A stretch of 64,000 nucleotides of DNA from Streptomyces sp. CB00455 (GTDB taxonomy: Bacteria > Actinomycetota > Actinomycetes > Streptomycetales > Streptomycetaceae): positions 682,001 to 746,000 of the forward strand of contig NZ_LIVQ01000002.1 of assembly GCF_001905445.1 (NCBI RefSeq), written 5' to 3'. Below, one piece after another: positions 54,739-63,572 of this stretch. The notes under the pieces are model-generated. The model was not told the origin of the DNA, did no database searches, and saw only the letters and a program-made list of their open reading frames with translations. The first letter of the stretch is position 1; every line of letters begins with the position of its first letter. Made by a program: the position numbers and the translations under genes.

Positions 54739-56499
54739 GTGCGCAAGGTGCTCATCGCCAACCGTGGCGAAATCGCTGTCCGCGTTGCTCGGGCCTGCCG
54801 GGATGCCGGGATCGCGAGCGTAGCCGTCTACGCCGATCCGGACCGGGACGCTCTGCACGTCCGCGCGGCCGACGAAGCTTTCGCGTTGGGCGGTGACACC
54901 CCGGCCGCCAGCTACCTGGACATCTCCAAGGTCCTGCAGGCCGCAGCCGATTCCGGTGCGGACGCCATCCACCCCGGATACGGCTTCCTCTCCGAGAACG
55001 CCGACTTCGCGCAGGCTGTCATCGACGCGGGCCTGATCTGGATCGGCCCGCCGCCGCAGGCGATCCGCGACCTCGGCGACAAGGTGGCCGCCCGCCACAT
55101 CGCCCAGCGGGCCGGCGCGCCCCTGGTGGCCGGCACCCCGGACCCCGTCTCGGGGGCCGAGGAGGTCGTCGCCTTCGCCAAGGAACACGGTCTGCCCATC
55201 GCCATCAAGGCGGCCTTCGGCGGCGGCGGCCGCGGCCTGAAGGTCGCCCGTACGCTCGAAGAGGTGCCCGAGCTCTACGACTCCGCCGTCCGCGAGGCCG
55301 TCGCCGCCTTCGGGCGCGGCGAGTGCTTCGTCGAGCGCTACCTCGACAAGCCCCGCCACGTCGAGACCCAGTGCCTGGCGGACTCGCACGGCAACGTCGT
55401 CGTCGTCTCCACCCGCGACTGCTCGCTCCAGCGCCGCCACCAGAAGCTCGTCGAGGAGGCGCCCGCGCCCTTCCTGAGCGAGGCCCAGAACGCCGAGCTC
55501 TACGCCGCTTCCAAGGCCATCCTCAGGGAAGCCGGCTACGTCGGCGCCGGCACCGTGGAGTTCCTCGTCTCCGCCGACGGCCTCATCTCCTTCCTGGAGG
55601 TCAACACCCGTCTCCAGGTCGAGCACCCGGTGACCGAAGAGGTCTCCGGCATCGACCTGGTCCGCGAGATGTTCCGCATCGCCGACGGCGAGGAGCTCGG
55701 CTACGGCGACCCCGTCCTGCGCGGTCACTCCATCGAGTTCCGCATCAACGGCGAGGACCCGGGCCGCGGCTTCCTGCCCGCCCCCGGCACCGTCACCCGC
55801 TTCGCCCCGCCCACGGGCCCGGGTGTCCGCCTGGACGCCGGCGTCGAGTCCGGCTCCGTCATCGGACCCGCCTGGGACTCCCTCCTGGCCAAGCTCATCG
55901 TCACCGGCGCCACCCGCCGGCAGGCCCTGGAGCGCGCCGCCCGGGCGCTCGCCGAGTTCGAGATCGAGGGCATGGCCACGGCCGTCCCCTTCCACCGCGC
56001 CGTCGTCACCGACCCGGCCTTCGCACCGGCGGAGGGGCCCTTCACGGTCCACACCCGCTGGATCGAGACCGAGTTCGTGAACGAGATCCCGGCCTTCACG
56101 GCTCCGGCCGCCGAGGACAACGAGGACGAGCCGGGCCGCGAGACGGTCGTCGTCGAGGTCGGCGGCAAGCGCCTGGAGGTCTCGCTGCCCTCCTCGCTCG
56201 GCATGACGCTGGCCCGTACGGCGGCCGCCGGCGGTGCCAAGCCCAAGCGGCGCGCTGCCAAGAAGTCCGGCCCCGCCGCCTCGGGCGACACCCTGGCCTC
56301 CCCGATGCAGGGCACCATCGTCAAGGTCGCCGTCGAGGAGGGCCAGCAGGTCACCGAGGGCGAACTCATCGTCGTACTCGAAGCGATGAAGATGGAGCAG
56401 CCGCTGAACGCGCACCGCTCCGGCACCATCGTCGGCCTCACCGCCGAGGTCGGCGCGTCCCTCACCTCCGGCGCGACGATCTGCGAGATCAAGGACTGA
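54739..56499 (+). CDS. accA2: Acyl-CoA carboxylase alpha subunit (biotin carboxylase plus biotin carrier)
   Basis: 586 residues. The N-terminal biotin carboxylase has the ATP-grasp loop [14 protein letters not shown] and the active-site block [23 protein letters not shown] linker and a Lys/Ala-rich hinge (KPKRRAAKK) lead to the C-terminal biotinyl domain with EAMKMEQP (biotin Lys about 552). It pairs with PccB/AccB-type beta subunits. The GTG at 54739 is chosen because AAGGAGG lies 7-9 nt upstream. Terminated by the hairpin at 56519. Confidence 0.95.
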   Translation: MRKVLIANRGEIAVRVARACRDAGIASVAVYADPDRDALHVRAADEAFALGGDTPAASYLDISKVLQAAADSGADAIHPGYGFLSENADFAQAVIDAGLIWIGPPPQAIRDLGDKVAARHIAQRAGAPLVAGTPDPVSGAEEVVAFAKEHGLPIAIKAAFGGGGRGLKVARTLEEVPELYDSAVREAVAAFGRGECFVERYLDKPRHVETQCLADSHGNVVVVSTRDCSLQRRHQKLVEEAPAPFLSEAQNAELYAASKAILREAGYVGAGTVEFLVSADGLISFLEVNTRLQVEHPVTEEVSGIDLVREMFRIADGEELGYGDPVLRGHSIEFRINGEDPGRGFLPAPGTVTRFAPPTGPGVRLDAGVESGSVIGPAWDSLLAKLIVTGATRRQALERAARALAEFEIEGMATAVPFHRAVVTDPAFAPAEGPFTVHTRWIETEFVNEIPAFTAPAAEDNEDEPGRETVVVEVGGKRLEVSLPSSLGMTLARTAAAGGAKPKRRAAKKSGPAASGDTLASPMQGTIVKVAVEEGQQVTEGELIVVLEAMKMEQPLNAHRSGTIVGLTAEVGASLTSGATICEIKD

Positions 56500-56518
56500 C
56501 GCCTGGGTCGCACACGCG

Positions 56519-56558
56519 AACGCCGGCGGGGCTGCACGAGCAGCCCCGCCGGCGTTTT
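56519..56558 (+). terminator. Intrinsic terminator of accA2
   Basis: AACGCCGGCGGGGCTGC (56519-56535) pairs perfectly over 17 bp with 56540-56556 around loop ACGA, followed by TT and a partial duplication of GGCGTTTTCCTCC (56551 and 56568). A strong hairpin with a short T run. Confidence 0.85.
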
Positions 56559-56615
56559 CCTCCGGCGGGCGTTTTCCTCCGGGCGGGCCGCCCGGGGCGC
56601 GGACCCGGGACGCCT

Positions 56616-57566
56616 CTACCGGCGCCGCATGTCCGCCACCCTCGCCCGCTCGCCGGCCTGCTGCTCCAGCATCGAGGCGGGCGCGCTGCGGAGCTGGGCG
56701 GTGGGGGCCCCGCGGCGCTGGACCGGCAGGGGGGACTCCCGCCGGGGCCGGCGTCCCTGCATACCGTCGACCGCGCCGGCCGCGGCCGCGCCGGCGACCG
56801 TGATCTGGACCCCCTGGTCCGCCAGCGCCTGGAGCTCCGTCGCCGCGCGGTCGTCGTGCGGTGGGGGTTCGTCCGTCACCAGGCGGGTCATCACGTCCGT
56901 CGGCACCGTCTGGAACATGGTGTCCGTGCCGAGCTTCGTGTGGTCGGCCAGGACGACCACCTCCGCCGCTGCCTGGACGAGGGCCCGGTCCACGCTCGCG
57001 CTGAGCATGTTGGAAGTCGAAAGGCCCCGCTCCGCCGTCAGGCCGCTGCCCGAGAGGAAGGCGCGGGAGACCCGCAGCCCCTGGAGGGACTGCTCGGCTC
57101 CGCTGCCCACGAGGGCGTAGTTGGACCCGCGCAGGGTGCCGCCGGTCATCACCACCTCCACCCGGTTGGCGTGCGCCAGGGCCTGGGCGACGAGCAGCGA
57201 GTTGGTGACGACGGTCAGGCCGGGCACCCGGGCGAGCCGGCGGGCCAGCTCCTGGGTCGTGGTGCCCGCGCCGACGACGACGGCCTCGCCCTCTTCGACG
57301 AGGGAGGCGGCGACATCGGCGATGGCGGTCTTCTCCGCCGTCGCGAGATGGGACTTTTGCGGAAAGCCGGACTCCCGCGTGAAACCGCCCGGCAAGACCG
57401 CACCGCCGTGCCGGCGGTCGAGGAGTCCTTCTGCCTCCAGCGCCCGCACGTCCCGCCGTACGGTCACTTCGGAGGTCTGGACGACGCGGGCGAGCTCCCG
57501 GAGCGATACCGCTCCGTTGGCCCGCACCATTTCGAGGATCAATTGGCGACGTTCTGCAGCGAACAC
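56616..57566 (-). CDS. DeoR-family transcriptional regulator
   Basis: 316 residues. DeoR N-terminal helix-turn-helix (RRQLILEMVRANGAVSLREL, TSEVTVRRDVRALEAEGLLDRRHGGA) and a DeoRC sugar-phosphate sensor domain (VVVGAGTTTQELARRL). A C-terminal tail of about 60 residues rich in Arg/Pro/Gln extends beyond the usual family end. It converges on accA2 and is 175 nt downstream of lpd on the same strand. Effector unknown. Confidence 0.92.
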   Translation of the reverse strand: MFAAERRQLILEMVRANGAVSLRELARVVQTSEVTVRRDVRALEAEGLLDRRHGGAVLPGGFTRESGFPQKSHLATAEKTAIADVAASLVEEGEAVVVGAGTTTQELARRLARVPGLTVVTNSLLVAQALAHANRVEVVMTGGTLRGSNYALVGSGAEQSLQGLRVSRAFLSGSGLTAERGLSTSNMLSASVDRALVQAAAEVVVLADHTKLGTDTMFQTVPTDVMTRLVTDEPPPHDDRAATELQALADQGVQITVAGAAAAGAVDGMQGRRPRRESPLPVQRRGAPTAQLRSAPASMLEQQAGERARVADMRRR

Positions 57567-57741
57567 GAAACTGACAGTAACCCCAACGACCGTCTGCTTT
57601 CAGCTCCTTGCGCCGGAATACCGAAGTTGTCCGTAAAGCGGGACGACCAGTGGTATACGCGGCTTGAGAGTTGGGTGAACGTTCGGCCACGGCCGACCGC
57701 CCCGCCTCAAAGCCCTTGCGGCGGGCGGCGGTTGGCCGTCC

Positions 57742-59181
57742 TCAGGCCTCGCCGGCGACCTTGCGCGAGTGCAGCTGGCGGGCCACCTCGGCGATCGAAC
57801 CGGACAGGGAGGGGTACACGGTGAACGCGTTTGCGATCTGCTCGACCGTCAGGTTGTTGTCGACCGCGATCGAGATGGGGTGGATCAGCTCGCTCGCGCG
57901 CGGGGAGACGACCACGCCGCCCACCACGATGCCGGTGCCCGGGCGGCAGAGCAGCTTCACGAAGCCGTCCCGGATGCCCTGCATCTTGGCGCGGGCGTTG
58001 CGCAGCAGCGGGAGCTTGACCACACGCGCGTCGATCCTGCCGGCGTCCACGTCGGCCTGGGTGTAGCCGACGGTGGCGATCTCGGGGTCGGTGAAGACGT
58101 TCGAGGAGACCGTCTTGAGGTTCAGCGGGGCCACCGCGTCGCCGAGGAAGTGGTACATCGCGATGCGGCCCTGCATGGCCGCGACGGAGGCGAGCGCGAA
58201 GACGCCGGTGACGTCGCCGGCCGCGTAGACGCCCGGGGAGGAGGTGCGCGAGACCTTGTCGGTCCAGATGTGCCCGGACTCCTTGAGCCGGACCCCGGAC
58301 TCCTCCAGGTTCATCCCGGCGGTGTTGGGGACCGCGCCGACCGCCATCAGGCAGTGCGTACCGCTGAGCACCCGGCCGTCGGCGAGCGTGACCTCGACCC
58401 GGTCGCCGACGCGCTTGGCGGATTCCGCGCGCGAGCGGCCGATGACGTTCATGCCGCGGCGGCGGAAGACGTCCTCCAGGACGGCGGCGGCGTCGGGGTC
58501 CTCGCCCGGCAGCACGCGGTCGCGGGAGGAGACGAGCGTCACCCGGGAGCCGAGGGCCTGGTAGGCGCCGGCGAACTCGGCGCCGGTCACACCGGAGCCG
58601 ACCACGATGAGCTCCTCGGGGAGCTCCTCCAGGTCGTAGACCTGGGTCCAGTTGAGGATGCGCTCGCCGTCGGGCATCGCGTCCGGGATCTCCCGGGGGT
58701 GTCCGCCGGTGGCGATCAGCACGGCGTCCGCGGTCAGGATCGTTTCCGACCCGTCGGCGGCCGTGACGATGACGTCCCGGGTGCCGTCGATGCCCTGGGG
58801 GCCGCCGAGCTTGCCGCGGCCGCGCATCACGCGGGCGCCGGCCCGGGTGACGGAGGCGGTGATGTCGTGCGACTGGGCGAGGGCCAGGCGCTTGACGCGC
58901 CGGTTCACCTTGCCGAGGTCCACGCCGACCACGCGGGCGGCCTGCTCGATGTGCGGGGTGTCGTCCGCCACGACGATGCCCAGCTCTTCGTAGGACGAGT
59001 CGAAGGTGGTCATCACCTCGGCGGTCGCGATGAGGGTCTTGGAGGGTACGCAGTCGGTCAGGACGGACGCGCCGCCCAGGCCGTCGCAGTCCACGACGGT
59101 CACCTCCGCGCCGAGCTGGGCTCCCACCAGGGCCGCCTCATACCCGCCGGGTCCGCCGCCGATGATCACGATCCGGGTCAC
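57742..59181 (-). CDS. Lpd-like NAD(P)H:quinone oxidoreductase (class I flavoprotein disulfide reductase fold)
   Basis: 479 residues. FAD motif IIGGGPGGYEAA, NAD motif VVGSGVTGAEFAGAY and VYAAGDVTG are intact. The redox segment reads GGASVLTDCVPSK: only C44 is left, and Ser39 stands where the first active-site Cys of true dihydrolipoamide dehydrogenases belongs. The C-terminal His-Glu dyad (usually HPTLSE) reads YPSLSG. It therefore cannot act as a normal Lpd; the pattern matches mycobacterial LpdA (Rv3303c)-type quinone reductases. Monocistronic by spacing. Confidence 0.9.
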   Translation of the reverse strand: MTRIVIIGGGPGGYEAALVGAQLGAEVTVVDCDGLGGASVLTDCVPSKTLIATAEVMTTFDSSYEELGIVVADDTPHIEQAARVVGVDLGKVNRRVKRLALAQSHDITASVTRAGARVMRGRGKLGGPQGIDGTRDVIVTAADGSETILTADAVLIATGGHPREIPDAMPDGERILNWTQVYDLEELPEELIVVGSGVTGAEFAGAYQALGSRVTLVSSRDRVLPGEDPDAAAVLEDVFRRRGMNVIGRSRAESAKRVGDRVEVTLADGRVLSGTHCLMAVGAVPNTAGMNLEESGVRLKESGHIWTDKVSRTSSPGVYAAGDVTGVFALASVAAMQGRIAMYHFLGDAVAPLNLKTVSSNVFTDPEIATVGYTQADVDAGRIDARVVKLPLLRNARAKMQGIRDGFVKLLCRPGTGIVVGGVVVSPRASELIHPISIAVDNNLTVEQIANAFTVYPSLSGSIAEVARQLHSRKVAGEA

Positions 59182-59411
59182 GAAAAGTCCGCCTCACGTC
59201 TACCGGGCCGGCTGCCGCCCCGTCCGGTGTTCCGGGGGGTCTCCCCGGGGGATGCATTCCGTGCTCCATTGTCCCGCACGCTCCGAGGTGCTTCGCGCCC
59301 GGTCCCCGCGCCGGCCTCCATCCGGGCGTACCGGGGCCCCCGCCGTGGCCGGCGAGGGCCGTCCGGCCGCCGGAGCACCGCCACGGCCACCCCTCCCGTA
59401 CCCTCGACCTC

Positions 59412-59849
59412 ATGTCGCTCTACGCCGCGTACGCCGGCAACCTCGACCCGCGGCTGATGACGCGCCGCGCCCCCCATTCGCCGCTGCGCGGCACGGGCTG
59501 GATCAACGACTGGCGGCTGACCTTCGGCGGCGAGCAGATGGGCTGGGAGGGCGCACTCGCCACGGTCGTGGAAGCCCCCCGCCACCAGGTCTTCGTCGCC
59601 CTGTACGACATCGCGCCGCTGGACGAGGACTCCATGGACCGCTGGGAGGGCGTCGGGCTCGACATCTACCGCCGGATGCGGGTGCGCGTGCACACGCTGG
59701 AGGGCGAGGAGGCGGCCTGGATGTACGTCCTGAACGGCTACGAGGGCGGCCTGCCCTCGGCCCGCTACCTGGGCGAGATCGCCGACGCCGCCGAGTCCGC
59801 GGGCGCCCCGCACGACTACGTGATGGAACTGCGCAAGCGTCCCTGCTGA
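59412..59849 (+). CDS. Gamma-glutamylcyclotransferase-family protein
   Basis: 145-residue GGCT-fold protein. The substrate loop YAAYAGNLD corresponds to the family YGSNL; the acidic catalytic-type residue may be in DRWEGVG, and YVLNGYEGGLPS follows. Expected to handle gamma-glutamyl compounds or release 5-oxoproline, but the exact substrate is unclear. ATG start with an adequate upstream region. Confidence 0.85.
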   Translation: MSLYAAYAGNLDPRLMTRRAPHSPLRGTGWINDWRLTFGGEQMGWEGALATVVEAPRHQVFVALYDIAPLDEDSMDRWEGVGLDIYRRMRVRVHTLEGEEAAWMYVLNGYEGGLPSARYLGEIADAAESAGAPHDYVMELRKRPC

Positions 59850-59944
59850 TCCCCGCGGGGGACCGCGCGGGCCCCCGGCGGGTCGCGGCGGGCCCTTGGT
59901 CGGAAACGACAAGACAACGATCCGAACACCGTGAGCTGTGCCAT

Positions 59945-59974
59945 CTACGCGCGTAGGCACGGAGCGGTTACGCT
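59945..59974 (+). promoter_or_regulatory. Promoter/operator of purine nucleoside phosphorylase
   Basis: CTACGCGCGTAG (59945-59956) is a perfect 12-bp palindrome; TACGCT (59969-59974) stands 7 nt before the GTG start. A protein bound to the palindrome would cover the -35 position. No Shine-Dalgarno sequence, so a leaderless message is likely. Confidence 0.45.
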
Positions 59975-59981
59975 CGTCGGC

Positions 59982-60788
59982 GTGAACGCATCTGTTATCG
60001 ACCCCTTCGCCGCCGCCGACGCCGCAGCCGCCCGCCTGCGCGAGCTGACCGGCGCCGAGACCCACGATGTCGCCCTCGTCATGGGCTCCGGCTGGGCCCC
60101 CGCCGCAGAGGCGCTCGGCGCCCCCGAGGCGGAGTTCCCGGTCACCGAGCTGCCCGGCTTCCCGCCGCCCGCCGTCGAGGGCCACGGCGGCAAGATCCGC
60201 TCGTACAAGATCGGGGACAAGCGCGCGCTGCTCTTCCTCGGCCGGACCCACTACTACGAGGGCCGCGGCGTCGCCGCCGTCGCCCACGGCGTGCGCACCG
60301 CCGTCGCCGCCGGCTGCAAGACCGTCGTCCTGACCAACGGCTGCGGCGGTCTGCGCGAGGGCATGAAGCCCGGCCAGCCCGTCCTGATCAGCGACCACCT
60401 CAACCTGACGGCCACCTCGCCGATCGTGGGCGCCAACTTCGTCGACCTCACCGACCTGTACTCGCCGCGCCTGCGCGCGATGTGCAAGGAGATCGACGAG
60501 ACCCTCGAAGAGGGCGTCTACGTGCAGTTCCCCGGCCCGCACTACGAGACCCCGGCCGAGATCAACATGATCCGTGTCATGGGCGCGGACCTGGTGGGCA
60601 TGTCCACCGTGCTGGAGGCGATCGCCGCCCGCGAGGCCGGCGCCGAGGTCCTGGGCATCTCCCTGGTCACCAACCTGGCGGCGGGCATCTCCGGCGAGCC
60701 GCTGAACCACGAGGAAGTGCTCCAGGCCGGCCGTGACTCGGCCGCGCGCATGGGCACGCTGCTGACCCAGGTCCTCGCCCGCATCTGA
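59982..60788 (+). CDS. Purine nucleoside phosphorylase
   Basis: 268-residue trimeric-type PNP that splits purine nucleosides with phosphate. Phosphate loop [23 protein letters not shown], substrate-site [12 protein letters not shown], and the purine-binding segment [28 protein letters not shown]. The GTG at 59982 begins [12 protein letters not shown]. Followed after 45 nt by phosphomannomutase, likely one operon for nucleoside-sugar recovery. Confidence 0.95.
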   Translation: MNASVIDPFAAADAAAARLRELTGAETHDVALVMGSGWAPAAEALGAPEAEFPVTELPGFPPPAVEGHGGKIRSYKIGDKRALLFLGRTHYYEGRGVAAVAHGVRTAVAAGCKTVVLTNGCGGLREGMKPGQPVLISDHLNLTATSPIVGANFVDLTDLYSPRLRAMCKEIDETLEEGVYVQFPGPHYETPAEINMIRVMGADLVGMSTVLEAIAAREAGAEVLGISLVTNLAAGISGEPLNHEEVLQAGRDSAARMGTLLTQVLARI

Positions 60789-60833
60789 GGCACCGGGCGT
60801 CCGTACGAGAGCCACGAGAGACAGGCGGAAGTA

Positions 60834-62489
60834 GTGCAGGAACAGGACGACCTCATCACCCGGGCCCGGGCCTGGCTGGCGGAGGACCCGGACCCGGAGA
60901 CCGCGGCGGAACTCGCCGGGCTCATCGAGGCGGGCGACACCGCCGAGCTCGCCGACCGCTTCCGCGGCACGCTGCAGTTCGGCACCGCCGGACTGCGCGG
61001 CGAGATCGGCGCGGGCCCCATGCGGATGAACCGCTCCGTGGTCATCCGGGCCGCGGCGGGCCTCGCGGCCTACCTCAAGGCCCAGGGCCACGCCGGCGGC
61101 CTGGTCGTCGTCGGCTACGACGCGCGCTACAAGTCCGCGGACTTCGCCCGCGACACCGCGGCCGTGATGACCGGCGCCGGGCTGCGTGCGGCCGTCCTGC
61201 CCCGTCCGCTGCCGACGCCCGTCCTGGCGTACGCCATAAGGCACCTGGGCGCCGTCGCCGGCGTCGAGGTGACCGCCAGCCACAACCCGCCCCGGGACAA
61301 CGGCTACAAGGTCTACCTCGGCGACGGCTCGCAGATCGTCTCCCCGGCCGACGCCGACATCGCCGCGGAGATCGGCCGCGTGGACACCCTCGCCTCGGTC
61401 CCCCGCCCGGAGTCCGGCTGGGAGGACCTGGGCGACGAGGTCCTGGATGCCTACCTGGCCCGTACGGACCACGTCCTGACGGCCGGCTCCCCCCGGGGCG
61501 TGCGGACCGTCTACACGGCCATGCACGGCGTCGGCAAGGACGTCGTCCTGGCGGCCTTCGCCCGCGCCGGCTTCCCCGAGCCGGTCCTGGTCGCCGAGCA
61601 GGCCGAACCGGACCCGGCCTTCCCGACGGTGGCCTTCCCCAACCCGGAGGAGCCCGGGGCGATGGACCTGGCCTTCGCCAAGGCCGCACAGGTCCACCCG
61701 GACATCGTGATCGCCAACGACCCGGACGCGGACCGCTGCGCGGTGGCCGTCCCGGACGCCTCCTCGGCCTGCGGCTGGCGGATGCTGCGCGGCGACGAGG
61801 TCGGCGCGCTGCTGGCCGCCCATCTGGTGGGCAAGGGGGCGCGGGGCGTCTTCGCCGAGTCCATCGTGTCCTCCTCGCTCCTCGGCCGGATCGCGGAGGC
61901 CGCGGGCGTCGGCTACGAGGAGACCCTGACGGGCTTCAAGTGGATCGCCCGCGTGCAGGGCCTGCGCTACGGCTATGAGGAGGCCCTCGGCTACTGCGTG
62001 GACCCGGAGGGCGTCCGCGACAAGGACGGCGTCACCGCCGCGCTGCTGGTGGCGGAGCTGGCCTCGGAGCTCAAGGAGCAGGGCCGGACCCTGACCGACC
62101 TGCTGGACGACCTGGCGGTCACACACGGCCTGCACGCCACCGACCAGCTGTCGGTCCGCGTCTCGGACCTGTCGGTCATCGCCTCGGCGATGGCGCGGCT
62201 GCGGGCGCATCCGCCGGTGTCCCTGGCCGGCCTGTCGGTCGTCTCGGCGCAGGACCTGAACCGGGGCACGCAGTCCCTGCCGCCGACGGACGGGCTGCGG
62301 TACCACCTGGACGGCGACCACAAGGCCCGGGTGATCGTCCGCCCGTCCGGCACGGAGCCGAAGCTGAAGTGCTACCTGGAAGTGGTGGTCCCGGTGGCCG
62401 GCGCCCAGGACCTGCCCTCGGCCCGCACGCGCGGCCAGGAGATCCTGGACGCGATCAAGAAGGACCTGGCCGCCGCGGCAGGCATCTAG
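60834..62489 (+). CDS. Phosphomannomutase / phosphopentomutase-type alpha-D-phosphohexomutase
   Basis: 551 residues. FGTAGLRGEIGAGPMRMNR near the start, catalytic phospho-Ser in VEVTASHNP (about 147), metal loop NDPDADRC (about 297-301), sugar-binding region GYEEALGYC and phosphate loop VRPSGTEPKLK. Placement after a purine nucleoside phosphorylase would suit phosphopentomutase activity on ribose-1-phosphate; glucose or mannose substrates are also possible. GTG start, GGCGGAAG upstream. Confidence 0.92.
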   Translation: MQEQDDLITRARAWLAEDPDPETAAELAGLIEAGDTAELADRFRGTLQFGTAGLRGEIGAGPMRMNRSVVIRAAAGLAAYLKAQGHAGGLVVVGYDARYKSADFARDTAAVMTGAGLRAAVLPRPLPTPVLAYAIRHLGAVAGVEVTASHNPPRDNGYKVYLGDGSQIVSPADADIAAEIGRVDTLASVPRPESGWEDLGDEVLDAYLARTDHVLTAGSPRGVRTVYTAMHGVGKDVVLAAFARAGFPEPVLVAEQAEPDPAFPTVAFPNPEEPGAMDLAFAKAAQVHPDIVIANDPDADRCAVAVPDASSACGWRMLRGDEVGALLAAHLVGKGARGVFAESIVSSSLLGRIAEAAGVGYEETLTGFKWIARVQGLRYGYEEALGYCVDPEGVRDKDGVTAALLVAELASELKEQGRTLTDLLDDLAVTHGLHATDQLSVRVSDLSVIASAMARLRAHPPVSLAGLSVVSAQDLNRGTQSLPPTDGLRYHLDGDHKARVIVRPSGTEPKLKCYLEVVVPVAGAQDLPSARTRGQEILDAIKKDLAAAAGI

Positions 62490-62936
62490 CCGCCCGGTCC
62501 TTCGTGCGCTCCCCCCGCACGGCTCGGCCCCGGCGCTCTCCCGGCTTCGGGTGAGCCGCTGCGGCCGCACTCCGTCCGTCGGCCTCCTGAGCTCCGGCTC
62601 GGGGGGCCGTCGGCGTCTCGCCGGTCCCCGGCGAGGCCGGATACCGACCGCGCCACGCACCGCCGCGGCCGACCGCTCCGCGTCGCGGACCTCGAAGCGC
62701 AGGTCATCGCGACGGCCGCGGCCGGACGCGTCGGGTCCCTGCGCCCGGCAGCCGGGCCGCTCACCCGCCCGAGCGGGGGGCGGGCCCGGGCGCGACCCTT
62801 GGTCCGGGCCCGCCGCACGCGACTGATCCGGGCCCTCGCACGCGATCCGGCGCCGTCCGGCCACACGCCGTCCGGATCCCGGCGCACCGGCGCGAAAGCC
62901 GGGGCGGAGCTCCGTCGCCGGACCGCGCGAGCGCCG
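62490..62936. other. 447-bp gene-poor stretch
   Basis: GC-rich sequence between the mutase and the lipoprotein gene. A plus-strand frame around 62640-62760 (reading LRVADLEAQVIATAAAGRVG) has good third-position GC but no start signal, and it degenerates into Arg-rich text. No gene is called here. It may be remnant DNA or the 3' trailer of the kinase-lipoprotein operon. Confidence 0.5.
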
Positions 62937-63572
62937 TCAGGAAGGGCCGGGGCGGACGATCTCACCCAGCGTCGGCACCGACTCCGGCCGGGAGCGGACC
63001 GCCTCCGTGCACTCCCACGTCCGCGGCGGGTCCGCGTCCGGGCCGCCGAGGACCACCGGCCCCGGCCCCGCCGATACCGCCTCGCTGCCCGACAGCGTGC
63101 ACACGATCTGCGAGAGCGCCACCGGCGGCAGGTCCTCCGGCTTGCGGCTCAGCCGCACCGTGCCCGCCGGGTCCCCCGGCCTCGGCGCGACCGCCGTCAG
63201 CCCCGAGGGGACCCCGGTCGTGAAGCCTGCGTCCCGCTCCTCCGCGGACGGTGTCCGCTCCAGCGCCTCCAGCAGCGCCTGCGCGACCAGTGCCACGGGA
63301 TCGCGCAGGACCCGCTTCTCCGGGACCGGGACCACCCGTTCCACGCCCACCAGCTGCGATCCGCAGACCAGTTCCACCGTGGCCCGGAAGCCCTGCACCC
63401 CGTTCTGCCCGGCCGGCAGAGCCGGGGTGTCGCACGAGACCCGGGAAGGCGCCGCGCCCACGTCCACCGGAACGGTCGTCGCCCTGATGCCGCAGCCGGA
63501 CAGGCCGGCCAGCACCACCAGCGCGGCCAGCGCGGCCAGCGCCACCGGCAGGGTCCTACGCGTCCTGCTCAC
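62937..63572 (-). CDS. Putative lipoprotein downstream of a sensor kinase
   Basis: 211 residues. Signal peptide with lipobox LSGC (about 24-27), then a soluble exported domain with several cysteines (VSCDTP, LVCGSQ, IVCTLS, WECTEA). No enzymatic motif. Its 5' end overlaps the kinase 3' end by 17 nt, so the products are coupled. In Streptomyces a lipoprotein gene follows the afsQ1-afsQ2 system (afsQ3 as I recall); this could be that pair, which the window edge prevents confirming. Confidence 0.8.
   Translation of the reverse strand: MSRTRRTLPVALAALAALVVLAGLSGCGIRATTVPVDVGAAPSRVSCDTPALPAGQNGVQGFRATVELVCGSQLVGVERVVPVPEKRVLRDPVALVAQALLEALERTPSAEERDAGFTTGVPSGLTAVAPRPGDPAGTVRLSRKPEDLPPVALSQIVCTLSGSEAVSAGPGPVVLGGPDADPPRTWECTEAVRSRPESVPTLGEIVRPGPS

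Noticed and set aside
62551..62826. Arg-rich plus-strand frame in the gap after the mutase
   Set aside because: No start signal and low-complexity composition; treated as gene-poor DNA.
59182..62864. Very long minus-strand frame opposite the PNP and mutase genes
   Set aside because: Mirror image of real plus-strand coding with typical GC-bias composition; no recognised domain.
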